Assembly (NCBI GenBank): GCA_019636815.1
Contig: JAHBWT010000047.1
Coordinates: 1 to 33,283, forward strand
Source of the DNA: Nitrospira sp.
Lineage (GTDB): Bacteria > Nitrospirota > Nitrospiria > Nitrospirales > Nitrospiraceae
Direction of reading: 5' to 3'
Length of the DNA: 33,283 bases
Shown here: positions 22,998 through 32,047 of the stretch, piece by piece
Layout of the letters: each line of letters opens with the position of its first letter
Position numbering within the stretch: position 1 is the stretch's first letter
Position numbers and translations under genes: made by a program
The notes under the pieces: model-generated
Databases searched by the model: none
What the model was told of the DNA's origin: nothing
What the model saw: the letters and a program-made list of their open reading frames with translations, nothing else

Positions 22998-24440
22998 ATG
23001 CTGAATCGTTCGGATCTTGAGCAGGTCCTTAAAGAGATCTTCCCTGCCGTGCGTGGCGCATGGATCCAGAAAATTCATCAGCCGAGCGCTCGCACTCTCG
23101 TGTTCGAGGTTCGAGTCCCTGGGCACACACACCGATTGTTGATCTCCTGCGAGCCGGGTTCCGCTCGCCTTCATGTCACCACCCGTTCCCAACTCAACCC
23201 TCCGACACCTCCGCCATTCTGCCAGTTTCTCCGAGCCCATTTCCAAGGAGCACGGATCGATGATATTCGTCAGATATCGAATGACCGTATTGTTGAACTG
23301 GCTCTCACCGGAAAGGAGGGGACGAGCATGATCGTGTGTGAATTGACCGGCAAGAGCGCCAATCTGCTGATCCTCACCGCCGACCGGCGAATACTGAGAG
23401 CGCTCGCTCACCAGAGAGCCCTTGGCGGACAACTTTATACCCCTCCAACCACACGCACGAGCGGACAAGAACGAGCTCCTGCTCGATTCACCGGAATTGC
23501 CGGTTCCCAGTTCCCCATCTCGGCAGAGATCGACGCCTATTATCATGATTGGGAATCGACACAAGCCGTTGCCCAAGCCAAAGAGACGCGCATCCGCTTC
23601 CTCAAGAAGAGGATCAAGAAAGAGCTGCGATTGATTGAGGCCTGGCGAGGAGACCTGTCGAAAGCCACAGCCTATCAAGGCTATGGTCGTTATGGAGAAC
23701 TGATCAAGGCGAACCTGTCTCAGATCAATAAAGGCGATGACCATATCGAGGTAACGGACTACTTTGACGAGGTCCTTCCCCAAATATCCATTCCACTCGA
23801 TTCGACAAAATCGGCCCAGGGCAATATGGATGACTACTTTCGGAAACATCGAAAATATCTCGCCGCCGAGCGTGAACTCAAGCCGCGCATCGAGCGAGCG
23901 AAGCACCATGTGAGCCAGTTACGCGACGAGCTGAAGGACGTGGAGCACGAAGACTGGAAACCTTCCGATCAGCCTTCCTCTCCTCGGGTATACACTCCGA
24001 CTGCTCAAGTCACTGCAGAAACACGCCGACCCACCATTGATCGTCGAGTCCCCTTTCGACGATTTACTTCAGCCGATGGCTTACCGATCTTCGTCGGACG
24101 CAATGCCCGTGAGAACGATGCGCTGACATTCGGCTTGGCAAAGAGCGAGGATCTCTGGCTGCATGCCCGTGGAACCCCTGGCTCTCACGTCGTCGTAAGG
24201 CTGGCCAAAGGAAGTGACCTCCCATTCGAAACCCTACGCGATGCTGCCACGCTGGCTCTGCTCTACAGTGATCTGAAGAAAAGCGGCAAAGGCGAGGTCA
24301 TCTATACACGCCGCAAATGGGTCAAGAAAGCGAAAGGCCAAGCCGCTGGTGCTGTGATCGTCACCCAAGAGAGATCACTGCACATAGGTCTTGATAAAGT
24401 CCGGCTGGAGGCTCTCAAGAATCGACGGAGTCAAGAGTAA
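22998..24440 (+). CDS. NFACT-family protein (RqcH/FbpA-like)
   Basis: A member of the NFACT (Tae2/Rqc2) family. In bacteria RqcH binds stalled 50S ribosomes and recruits tRNA-Ala to add alanine tails that mark the nascent chain for degradation; related Gram-positive proteins were called fibronectin-binding. An N-terminal NFACT-N region covers about 1-190 with a conserved Asp-Arg pair (SNDRIVELAL), a coiled-coil region covers about 200-330, and the NFACT-R core near the C-terminus begins DLWLHARGTPGSHV at 385-398. At 480 residues it is shorter than most RqcH proteins (about 560), mainly in the coiled coil and N-terminal part. It is divergent from the HExxH gene cluster. The ATG has no clear ribosome binding site. 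Confidence 0.88.
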   Translation: MLNRSDLEQVLKEIFPAVRGAWIQKIHQPSARTLVFEVRVPGHTHRLLISCEPGSARLHVTTRSQLNPPTPPPFCQFLRAHFQGARIDDIRQISNDRIVELALTGKEGTSMIVCELTGKSANLLILTADRRILRALAHQRALGGQLYTPPTTRTSGQERAPARFTGIAGSQFPISAEIDAYYHDWESTQAVAQAKETRIRFLKKRIKKELRLIEAWRGDLSKATAYQGYGRYGELIKANLSQINKGDDHIEVTDYFDEVLPQISIPLDSTKSAQGNMDDYFRKHRKYLAAERELKPRIERAKHHVSQLRDELKDVEHEDWKPSDQPSSPRVYTPTAQVTAETRRPTIDRRVPFRRFTSADGLPIFVGRNARENDALTFGLAKSEDLWLHARGTPGSHVVVRLAKGSDLPFETLRDAATLALLYSDLKKSGKGEVIYTRRKWVKKAKGQAAGAVIVTQERSLHIGLDKVRLEALKNRRSQE

Positions 24441-24479
24441 CTGCACAACCTCACCCCTGCTTCCCCCTGCTCCTTTCCC

Positions 24480-26531
24480 ATGCTACAGTGCCCGCATATG
24501 GGCACTGTATTCCAGGAAACCTCTGAACTACTCATCAGTTCCCTGATTACTTGCAAAGGGCTCTTGGAGTTCGATCGCAAGCTCAGCCAAGAACTAGTCA
24601 AACCGCTGGCATGCGACGTAGTCGGCTTGTACCTCTATAGTGAATCAGCCAACAGCTTCTCTCCGGTCTCCGAAGCACTGACCACTTCGAGTTCGCCAGG
24701 CTATCTCATCGCACAACTACCTTCTGACGGAACCATGAAAGAGGCCGTGGTCCAACGCGGGTCCGCACTCTTAGAGAACAATCTGGCCGGCTCTTCTTGG
24801 ACAGAGGCCACCATTCTCAACACGGTCCCATTCCAGACCGCCTCGGTCCTTATTGCTCCGTTGACGACTCCAATTTCCAAAGGCCGAAAGACTGAGACGA
24901 TCGCCGTGGTGGCCGCCATTGCCATCGGGAGGAACAATGTGTTCACCGAAAGCCATCGCATCTTTCTTGAACGCCTTGGCGCCCAAATCGGGCCAATTCT
25001 GCAGAACGTTCTGGCTTCCGAGGAACGCGACGCGCTGATGGCCATCAACAGACAAGTCATGGTGGGAGCCATGACAATCTCTCACTTGATTCCCCTTGTG
25101 CGCGACATCCTGCATGGGGTCGTACGGCAAGACATGACGGGCCTCGTGCGATTCATTGAGTCGCCGCAGGGAACGTGGTTCGACATCGTGTATCGCGAAG
25201 GCGTGGACATCGACCTCTCCCAACTCCGGCAGTTTCCATTCGAACAGATGGCTCCGGCTGAGATGATGGCCACAGGAAAACCGCTTCTGATCACCGGACA
25301 CAACCACGCCCGGTTCCCAGAGCGCTCCTACATCGAATCAGTCGGGATCCTTTCCTGCATGCTTTGCCCGTTGCACGTCAGAGGAACACAGTATGGATTC
25401 CTGGCGATCGGCAGCAGACGGCGCAATGCCTTTGCCGAGCGCGATTTGGCCTTTGCCGAGCAGATCGGATTCCACCTTTCTCAGGCCATCGCGAACCTCA
25501 CGGCGTACGAGGAAATTCGCTCACTGAAAGAACAGCTCGAGCAGGAAAACGTCTACCTCCGTGACGAAATCAAAGCCGCGATCGACTTGAAGACATTGGT
25601 TGGCGAAAGCCCAGCCCTGCAGAAAACCTTGAAAGCGATCGAACAGGTCGCGCCAACCGATTCAACCGTGCTGATCATGGGCGAAACCGGCACGGGGAAG
25701 GAGCTGGTCGCGCAGGCTATTCATCAACTCTCCGTCAGGAAAGACAAACCGCTCATCACGATCAACTGCGCCGCACTCCCGCCGACATTGATCGAGTCCG
25801 AACTCTTCGGGCATGAAAAAGGCGCCTTCACGAATGCGATCGCACGGAAGGTTGGCCGTTTCGAGCTTGCGGACGGAGGCACGATATTCCTGGATGAGGT
25901 GGGAGAACTGCCGCTTGATCTCCAGGCCAAGTTCCTTCGAGTCCTTGAATCTCAAGAACTTCAGCGTGTCGGCGGCACACAGACTATCACACTGAATGCG
26001 CGTGTACTCGCAGCTACAAACATGGACCTTCAGCACGCGGTGAAGCAGGGAGCATTTCGGCCAGATCTCTTCTATCGTTTGAACGTGTTCCCACTGCGTA
26101 TTCCTCCGCTCCGGGAGCGGCGTGACGATATTCCGATGCTAACTCGGCACTTTATCAAGAAGTACGGGGAGCGCCATCGCAAGCCCGTGATTCGCATCAG
26201 CGGCAGCACCTTGAAAGCCCTGGCGACGTACGACTGGCCCGGTAACGTACGAGAGCTGGAACACGTCATCGAACGGGCCGTCATTATCAGCCAGGGACCC
26301 GTTCTGTTCATTGATGACCTTGAACAATACCCCTCACATACCAACAACGGAACTGCACCTCAGACGTTAGCCGAGGTCGAACGCCTCCATATCATTGAGG
26401 TTCTCACCCAAACCAACGGCACCCTGTCAGGCAAGCATGGAGCAGCGGCTCGTCTTGGGATGAAACGCACGACTCTGCAACATCGGATGAAGAAACTCGG
26501 CATCTCTTGTTCATCCTTCCGCTCCAAATAA
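24480..26531 (+). CDS. FhlA-like sigma-54-dependent activator (GAF-GAF-AAA-Fis)
   Basis: A bacterial enhancer-binding protein that opens sigma-54 promoters. Two GAF-type sensor regions lie in about 1-350 and a short coiled linker at about 345-370, followed by the AAA+ domain. Walker A GETGTGKE begins at residue 401, the sigma-54 contact loop is GAFTNA at 448-453, and Walker B is FLDEVGEL. A Fis-type helix-turn-helix ends the protein. The 683-residue length and domain order match FhlA. The loop differs from the canonical GAFTGA at one position (N452). The start is uncertain (ATG 24480 or 24498), with no clear ribosome binding site. It lies upstream of the exporter operon on the same strand and may regulate it, but no -24/-12 promoter was found between them. 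Confidence 0.93.
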   Translation: MLQCPHMGTVFQETSELLISSLITCKGLLEFDRKLSQELVKPLACDVVGLYLYSESANSFSPVSEALTTSSSPGYLIAQLPSDGTMKEAVVQRGSALLENNLAGSSWTEATILNTVPFQTASVLIAPLTTPISKGRKTETIAVVAAIAIGRNNVFTESHRIFLERLGAQIGPILQNVLASEERDALMAINRQVMVGAMTISHLIPLVRDILHGVVRQDMTGLVRFIESPQGTWFDIVYREGVDIDLSQLRQFPFEQMAPAEMMATGKPLLITGHNHARFPERSYIESVGILSCMLCPLHVRGTQYGFLAIGSRRRNAFAERDLAFAEQIGFHLSQAIANLTAYEEIRSLKEQLEQENVYLRDEIKAAIDLKTLVGESPALQKTLKAIEQVAPTDSTVLIMGETGTGKELVAQAIHQLSVRKDKPLITINCAALPPTLIESELFGHEKGAFTNAIARKVGRFELADGGTIFLDEVGELPLDLQAKFLRVLESQELQRVGGTQTITLNARVLAATNMDLQHAVKQGAFRPDLFYRLNVFPLRIPPLRERRDDIPMLTRHFIKKYGERHRKPVIRISGSTLKALATYDWPGNVRELEHVIERAVIISQGPVLFIDDLEQYPSHTNNGTAPQTLAEVERLHIIEVLTQTNGTLSGKHGAAARLGMKRTTLQHRMKKLGISCSSFRSK

Positions 26532-26706
26532 CCTGCCCACATATCGGCTTCGCGTTCTTGGAATGCCAATAATTCGGCAGATCAAGGTCGCTTTACACAT
26601 TCCGCCCCAGCTGAGATTTTCGCATCACCATCTCGTACTTCAACAATTTACAGATTGAGTTTGACTCGCCAGTCCATTGGTACCATTCCTGCTCTATACG
26701 CAACCC

Positions 26707-27120
26707 ATGAACTGTCCTGTTCCCCTCACACCAGAGAGGCTTTGCCGAACCATTGAGGACTACCTCGCTGAACGGCACGCTGAATTGCTTCCGTCTGGTG
26801 AACAGGCCAAAGACGGGCGGACGTTTTCCTGGTGCGGAGACGTGTTGGAATTCTTGACCGAAGGGCTCGAGGAACACCTGGCCCAGAATGGTATTACCTT
26901 TACCAAACCCTTTCCCGGCCCATTCCAACTCATGGACGAAGACCAACGTACGGATGGCAACCACGTGCGGCGTTTTTGGACGATTGCGCTCGACCATGGC
27001 TGCCCCATCGCCCGGCTCTGCACATACTTTTTCCATCGGCATGACCAGGTGGCGCTACCTCAGCCACCTCAGGTCGTCAGCTTCCCTCTCGACTACTCCG
27101 AACCGGAGGCGACTCAATGA
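26707..27120 (+). CDS. Hypothetical protein leading the exporter operon, 137 aa
   Basis: No family recognised. The ATG at 26707 gives 137 residues; an upstream TTG at 26677 is less likely. The protein is soluble, acidic in its first half, with four or five cysteines and several aromatic residues. It has no signal peptide or membrane segment. Its TGA overlaps the permease start (ATGA at 27117), so it is translated together with the ABC exporter. This position suggests a regulator, chaperone or substrate-related role, but the sequence gives no clue which. Confidence 0.6.
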   Translation: MNCPVPLTPERLCRTIEDYLAERHAELLPSGEQAKDGRTFSWCGDVLEFLTEGLEEHLAQNGITFTKPFPGPFQLMDEDQRTDGNHVRRFWTIALDHGCPIARLCTYFFHRHDQVALPQPPQVVSFPLDYSEPEATQ

Positions 27121-28247
27121 GCTACGTCGCGCTCAAGATGCTGTTCGGCGATCGCGCCAAGTATCTCATGCTGCTCTGCGGGTTGACCTTCGCCGTGATG
27201 CTCATCGTCCAGCAAGGATCTATTTTCTGGGGCCTCATGATCTGGTCCCAATCCAGCATCAGCAATCTCAACGTGCCTATCTGGGTCACAGATCCGGGTA
27301 TTGCGCAGGTGGAGGAAGTGAAGCCAATCGCCGACACAGCGGTCGATCGCGTCAGGAGTGTACCGGGAGTCGAATGGGCTGTCCCTCTGTACAAAGGTCT
27401 CCTACGAGCCCGCCTGACCAATGGGGAATATCATCAAATCACGCTGACCGGGCTCGAATCCTCCACGCTCATCGGCCGTCCCGCCGAAGTCCTTGGAGGT
27501 CGGTTCGAAGACATTTTGCAGCCCGATGCCGTCGCCTTGGATCAGTGGGCGGTGGAACGGATGGGAGGGCCGACGGTCGTCAAGGTCGGCACCATCTTTG
27601 AGTTGAACGACAAGCTCGCTCGGGTCGTCGCGATCGCCAAGACGCAGAAGAGTTTCACGAATGTTCCCGTCGTGTACACCACGTATGAACGTGCGATTCG
27701 GTACGTGCCACGTGAACGCAGGACTCTCGCCTACGTACTGGCCAAGCCGAAGGATGGGGTTCCGGTTGAAGAAGTTACCAGACGCATTCGGCAAGAGACC
27801 GGGCTGGGCGCCTTTACCGACGAAGAATTTAGCTGGAAGACCATCAGCTGGGTCCTCAAGAACACCGGCATCGGAACCAACTTCGGCACGACCATCTTGC
27901 TGGGATTCATCGTCGGCATGGCCATCGCGGGGCAAACGTTCTATCTGTTCACGGTCGAAAACCTCCGTCAGTTCGGGGCGCTCAAGGCCATGGGCGCTTC
28001 GACCTTAACGTTGGCATGGATGATCCTCTTGCAAGCGTTTACGGTCGGACTCACCGGTTATGGGGTGGGAATCGGACTTGCCACGCTCTTCGGGTTCTTG
28101 ACGGCTCGAGGCGGTGGACTGCCGTTTGTTGAAACGTGGCAATTGTTACTTCTGGTCCTTATTGCTCTCCTCGCCATTTGCACGTTTTCAGCGTTGATTA
28201 GCATCATTAAGCTGGCCCGATTGGAACCGGCTATTGTCTTTCGATGA
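27117..28247 (+). CDS. FtsX-like ABC permease (DevC/MacB type)
   Basis: An integral inner-membrane subunit of an ABC exporter, 376 residues. One transmembrane segment (about 18-42) is followed by a large periplasmic domain (about 45-255, MacB-PCD-like) and then three helices in the C-terminal FtsX domain (about 265-370), including GFIVGMAIAGQTFYLFTVENL. This four-helix layout, together with a separate ATPase, HlyD-type and TolC-type genes, matches the DevBCA/MacAB class that moves substrates across the envelope. It starts and ends with ATGA overlaps, a tightly coupled operon. The substrate is unknown; in this class it may be a glycolipid, peptide or antibiotic. Confidence 0.9.
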   Translation: MSYVALKMLFGDRAKYLMLLCGLTFAVMLIVQQGSIFWGLMIWSQSSISNLNVPIWVTDPGIAQVEEVKPIADTAVDRVRSVPGVEWAVPLYKGLLRARLTNGEYHQITLTGLESSTLIGRPAEVLGGRFEDILQPDAVALDQWAVERMGGPTVVKVGTIFELNDKLARVVAIAKTQKSFTNVPVVYTTYERAIRYVPRERRTLAYVLAKPKDGVPVEEVTRRIRQETGLGAFTDEEFSWKTISWVLKNTGIGTNFGTTILLGFIVGMAIAGQTFYLFTVENLRQFGALKAMGASTLTLAWMILLQAFTVGLTGYGVGIGLATLFGFLTARGGGLPFVETWQLLLLVLIALLAICTFSALISIIKLARLEPAIVFR

Positions 28248-28972
28248 AAGCCATGAGCGACGACACACAACCGGCCGCAGTGCGCGCCCGCGGTATTGTG
28301 AAATCCTTCGGTACCGGGGACACACAGGTCACGGTACTCAAAGGCATCGACCTCGACGTCTATTTAGGGGAGTTACTGTTGCTCGTCGGTGAGTCTGGAG
28401 GCGGCAAAACGACGCTGCTGTCGGCAATCGCCGGTATTCTCGATATCGATGAAGGCGACATCGATGTCTTCGGTGTCCCGCTCAGTACGCTGCCAGCTGG
28501 CAAACGCACGACTTTCCGAGGACAAACGATGGGATTCATCTACCAACAATTCAACCTTCTTCCGGTACTCACAGCGGCCGAGAACGTCGCAGTACCTCTT
28601 CTGATCCAGAAAGCCGCACGTCCAGAAGCCTTGCATCGAGCGCGAATCATGCTCGACCGGGTCGGTCTCGGCGACCGGGCGGAATTTCTCCCGAAAAACC
28701 TATCCGGAGGGCAGCAGCAGCGGGTCGCCATCGCTCGGGCCCTGGTCAACGAACCGCGCCTCCTTATTTGTGATGAACCGACCGCTGCCCTAGACGGACC
28801 GAACGGACAAAAGATCATGGAACTGCTGCGCGAAGTCGGGCGATCACCGGATCGGTGCGTCATCGTCGTCACCCATGACAGCCGAATCTTTCATTTCGGC
28901 GATCGCATGGCGAATCTCACCGACGGACGAATTGTGGGCATTGAACGGATCAAACAGGAAGGGACGGCATGA
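28244..28972 (+). CDS. ABC transporter ATPase (DevA/LolD/MacB type)
   Basis: The cytoplasmic ATPase of the exporter, 242 residues. Walker A is GESGGGKTT at 49-57, the Q-loop is near Q101, the signature LSGGQQQR begins at 153, Walker B is LLICDEPT with D177/E178, and the H-loop histidine is in VVTHDS. Its size and LolD-like features fit the DevA/MacB family, in which it pairs with an FtsX-type permease. Walker A has Glu where most relatives have Pro (GPSGSGKS); this does not remove a catalytic residue. The ATG at 28244 overlaps the permease stop, and a second ATG lies nine bases on. Confidence 0.95.
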   Translation: MKAMSDDTQPAAVRARGIVKSFGTGDTQVTVLKGIDLDVYLGELLLLVGESGGGKTTLLSAIAGILDIDEGDIDVFGVPLSTLPAGKRTTFRGQTMGFIYQQFNLLPVLTAAENVAVPLLIQKAARPEALHRARIMLDRVGLGDRAEFLPKNLSGGQQQRVAIARALVNEPRLLICDEPTAALDGPNGQKIMELLREVGRSPDRCVIVVTHDSRIFHFGDRMANLTDGRIVGIERIKQEGTA

Positions 28973-29958
28973 TCATCGTGAAACGATTGAGCATCTGGGT
29001 GGCCCTTGTCGGGGTGAGCTTCACGGTATGGGCCCTGACGGGTGCCAACAAGAAAGACCCGATGCCGATTCCCATTTCAGAGCCTCCTCGTTCACCGTAC
29101 GAACACACAGTCGCGGCTTCCGGCATCATCGAAGCCGTGAATGAGAACGTTCGCATCGCACCTCCAGTCGCCGGCTTGATTACCGACGTGTTTGTGGCAG
29201 TCGGCGACAAGGTCGAAGAAAAGGCGCCGCTTTTCCAACTCGACGATCGGGACCTCCAAGCGCAGCTGTTGATCCGCCAAGCGGCCATTCCTCCGCTACA
29301 AGCCCAGATCGACGAACAGAAGTACCGCATCGGCGATCTCGAGACACAGCTACGGCGCCTCAAGTCGGTGCATGATGAACGGGCCGTGAGCGAAGACGAC
29401 CTCAAACGTACCTGGTACGCACTCGAAATAGCCAAACGTAGCGCTCAGCGTATCGAAGCCACATTAAAGCAAGCCATGGCTCAGCGAGACGAAGTCGTCA
29501 TCCTGTTGGAACGCCTCACCGTACGTGCTCCGCGACGAGGGACGATGCTGCAAGTCAATGTTCGAGCCGGAGAATACGCCACGCCGGGATCGAGTGAGCC
29601 ATTGATGCTGTTAGGTGAGACTGAGCAGCTGCAGGTCCGAGCCGACGTCGATGAGGTCAATGCCCCGCTCGTCGCTCCGCGCGCGGACGCAGTGGCCTCG
29701 ATCAAATCCTTGGGCGGGCAGAAAATTCCGCTGACCTTCATCCGCATCGAGCCCTATGTCGTTCCCAAGAAGTCATTAACGGGAGAGAACAACGAGCGAG
29801 TTGACACAAGAGTCCTCCAAATCATCTACCGGTTCGAGCGTCCATCGTTCCCGGTGTATGCCGGCCAACAGGTCGATGTGTTCATTGAGCGACAGGCTTC
29901 AGGCGCCACCGACCAACCACACCCCTCATCGGTTTTCCCAACTGAGAGGTCGCAATGA
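28969..29958 (+). CDS. HlyD/DevB-type membrane fusion protein
   Basis: The periplasmic adaptor that links the inner-membrane ABC pump to the outer-membrane channel, 329 residues. An N-terminal anchor helix (about 8-25) is followed by a biotinyl-lipoyl-like half-motif (IRIAPPVAG-type stretch at about 61-95), a coiled-coil hairpin (about 100-190, rich in Ala, Leu, Gln and Arg), and a second lipoyl-like half plus beta-barrel region (about 190-310). No lipobox is seen. The start overlaps the ATPase stop (ATGA) and the end overlaps the outer-membrane factor start, showing a full tripartite exporter in one transcript. Confidence 0.93.
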   Translation: MIIVKRLSIWVALVGVSFTVWALTGANKKDPMPIPISEPPRSPYEHTVAASGIIEAVNENVRIAPPVAGLITDVFVAVGDKVEEKAPLFQLDDRDLQAQLLIRQAAIPPLQAQIDEQKYRIGDLETQLRRLKSVHDERAVSEDDLKRTWYALEIAKRSAQRIEATLKQAMAQRDEVVILLERLTVRAPRRGTMLQVNVRAGEYATPGSSEPLMLLGETEQLQVRADVDEVNAPLVAPRADAVASIKSLGGQKIPLTFIRIEPYVVPKKSLTGENNERVDTRVLQIIYRFERPSFPVYAGQQVDVFIERQASGATDQPHPSSVFPTERSQ

Positions 29959-31430
29959 ACCGAACGGTACCCCTTCTTGGAATCACCTTCGTGGGGCTGG
30001 CTTTATGCGCCTGCGTGCAAGGGCAAGATTACCAACGCCCCTCAATTGAGACACCTGACAGTTGGTCCCGAGTCACTCATGTCCCTGCCGCGGTTTCAAC
30101 AGATCGCCGACCGGAAGCCGCGTGGTGGAAGACGTTCCAGAATAACGAACTCACTGCTCTGATTGAACAGGCCCTCGATCACAATCACGACGTGAAACGA
30201 GCAATTGCCAGAATCGTAGAAGGCCGTGCCTCCATCCTGTCTGCCACCGCTGGTCTTTTCCCGCAACTGAATCTCTCCGGCAGCTACACCAACATTGCGG
30301 TATCGAAGAACACCTTGGCCGGTTTAGGGTTGGCGACCGGCCAAAGACCGGGGCCTCAAATATTTGCCACGCCCGGCACCACCTTCGACCTGTGGAACGG
30401 AGCGCTGGATCTGCGCTGGGAAATTGATTTCTGGGGCCGTATCAGACGGGGCCGCGAGGCGGCGCAGGCCGAGACGAAGGCCATCGAAGAAGACGCCCGC
30501 GCCGTTGCGCTTTCGTTGATCAGCGACGTAGGACAATCCTATTTCCGTATCAGAGAGCTGGATGAACAGCTCGACATTGCCATGCGCACTCTCGCCGTCC
30601 GCCAGGAATCCCTGGAGATCATCCAGAAACGAGCAACGGTCGGACTGGCCTCCGAGTTGGATGTAAAGCGCACTGAAGTACTGGTGGCTGAAGCCGCAGG
30701 CCTTGTCCCGGAACTGACAAGATTGCGCGCTATGGAAATACACCGTCTCGAAGTCTTGATCGGCATGCCACCAGGATCACTCAATCTGGCCAGCAAACCC
30801 CTGCGCGCTGTCGTCATGCAACCGGATATCCCGGTAGGACTTCCTTCTCAACTTCTGGAACGACGCCCGGATATCCTTCAAGCAGAATCCATGCTGATGG
30901 CCTCGAATGCCCGTATCGGTCAAGCCCGGGCCCACTTCTTTCCCGCCCTCACCATTACCGGACAAGGCGGGCTTCAGAGCGCGGACTTCGCCAAATGGTT
31001 TACCGGCAACAGTTTCAATTACAGCATCGGCCCTTCGATCACCTTGCCGATCTTTCAAGGAGGGACCAATCTCGCCCGCCTCGATCATGCAGAGTCACGA
31101 TACCAGCAAATGCTGGAGAGCTATCGACAGACTATTCTACAGGCCTTCCGAGAAGTGGCCGACTTACTGACTTCGTTGAATGCGCGAGGCGACCAGCTCA
31201 GGCATCAACGGGAGCAACTTGCCGCTGCACAGGCAGCCATGCAATTGGCTCACGTTCGCTATCGCAAAGGTATGGTCAATTACCTGGACGTGCTTGATGC
31301 GCAACGGACGGTCCTGGTGGTCGAGACTCAACTGGTCCTCACCGAACGCACGCGCCTAGCCGAAATGGTCAGTCTATTCAAGGCGCTGGGAGGAGGATGG
31401 GAACCAGGCGCGGTGAAAGCTTCATCCTGA
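29955..31430 (+). CDS. TolC-like outer-membrane efflux lipoprotein (NodT family)
   Basis: The outer-membrane channel of the exporter, 491 residues. The signal peptide ends in a lipobox (ALCAC, lipidated C20). Two tandem outer-membrane efflux repeats follow; typical markers are AAWWKTFQNNELTALIEQAL near the N-terminus, RRPDILQAESMLMASNARIGQA in the middle and YRKGMVNYLDVLDAQRTVL near the end. These match the NodT/OprM branch. It closes the five-gene overlapping operon that starts at 26707. No strong terminator follows. Confidence 0.94.
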   Translation: MNRTVPLLGITFVGLALCACVQGQDYQRPSIETPDSWSRVTHVPAAVSTDRRPEAAWWKTFQNNELTALIEQALDHNHDVKRAIARIVEGRASILSATAGLFPQLNLSGSYTNIAVSKNTLAGLGLATGQRPGPQIFATPGTTFDLWNGALDLRWEIDFWGRIRRGREAAQAETKAIEEDARAVALSLISDVGQSYFRIRELDEQLDIAMRTLAVRQESLEIIQKRATVGLASELDVKRTEVLVAEAAGLVPELTRLRAMEIHRLEVLIGMPPGSLNLASKPLRAVVMQPDIPVGLPSQLLERRPDILQAESMLMASNARIGQARAHFFPALTITGQGGLQSADFAKWFTGNSFNYSIGPSITLPIFQGGTNLARLDHAESRYQQMLESYRQTILQAFREVADLLTSLNARGDQLRHQREQLAAAQAAMQLAHVRYRKGMVNYLDVLDAQRTVLVVETQLVLTERTRLAEMVSLFKALGGGWEPGAVKASS

Positions 31431-31483
31431 TGTTCATCCAGAGCATCTGCTGAAATGGAGGTTTTCCTCGCTCTACTGCCTGT

Positions 31484-31502
31484 TCAGCATCTATGATGCT
31501 GA
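31484..31502. repeat. 8-bp inverted repeat before the response regulator
   Basis: TCAGCATC (31484-31491) and GATGCTGA (31495-31502) flank three bases, 13 bases before the start at 31515. No T-run follows, so it is a weak terminator candidate for the efflux operon. It may instead be a small operator or a chance repeat. Confidence 0.3.
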
Positions 31503-31514
31503 CAGAGACAGGTT

Positions 31515-32021
31515 ATGCCGGAACAACAAAAGGACCCTTCACAGATTGTTTCCGCTACAGTTCTCGTCGTCGACGATGAACCGTCAATCGTCAAACTGTG
31601 TAAAACCTTGCTCGAAGGAGCGGGATTCGCAGTGCTTGAGGCAGACGGTAGTTCGGGAGCCCTCAAGCTTTGCACACAGCACGAAGGTCCGATTGATCTG
31701 CTGCTCACCGACCTCGTCATGCCCCCTCCAGCTTTTCAGCTTTCCTCCACCTCCAACCAGTTTCCACACGTCAACGGCCATCAACTGGCCGTTCGCGCGG
31801 CCATGATCCGGAGCGGCCTCCGCGTCATTCTTATGTCGGGAAATCCTGACAAAGAGCTTGCCAATCATGGAATCAAGCGGGGGACACTGCCGTTTCTTGC
31901 CAAACCGTTCGGGAACGATGATTTGGTAAACCTGATCCGAGAGGTGCTTGCGCAACCGGCGACGGCACTTAATCGTTCAGGCGACGGCAACTCGGCCGAC
32001 GCTGTCGACTGGTTCGGCTGA
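31515..32021 (+). CDS. Single-domain response regulator with loop insertion
   Basis: A CheY-like receiver of 168 residues with no output domain. The acidic pair is in VVDDEPS, the phosphoacceptor aspartate is in LLLTDLVMP, the conserved Ser is in LMSGNP and the Lys in FLAKPF, so it should be phosphorylated. After MP the usual short beta3-alpha3 loop is replaced by about 14 extra residues (PPAFQLSSTSNQFPH) before NGHQLA. No histidine kinase is adjacent. AGG lies just before the ATG. It follows the efflux operon by 85 bases, but a functional link is not shown. Confidence 0.92.
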   Translation: MPEQQKDPSQIVSATVLVVDDEPSIVKLCKTLLEGAGFAVLEADGSSGALKLCTQHEGPIDLLLTDLVMPPPAFQLSSTSNQFPHVNGHQLAVRAAMIRSGLRVILMSGNPDKELANHGIKRGTLPFLAKPFGNDDLVNLIREVLAQPATALNRSGDGNSADAVDWFG

Positions 32022-32047
32022 CAAGCACGAATACGATCGTCGAAGTA

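Noticed and set aside
26532-26706. A sigma-54 promoter between the FhlA-like gene and the exporter operon
   Set aside because: No TGGCAC-N5-TTGC-like sequence was found. A TTGG-AATG-CCAA repeat is present near 26558 but does not match the -24/-12 pattern.
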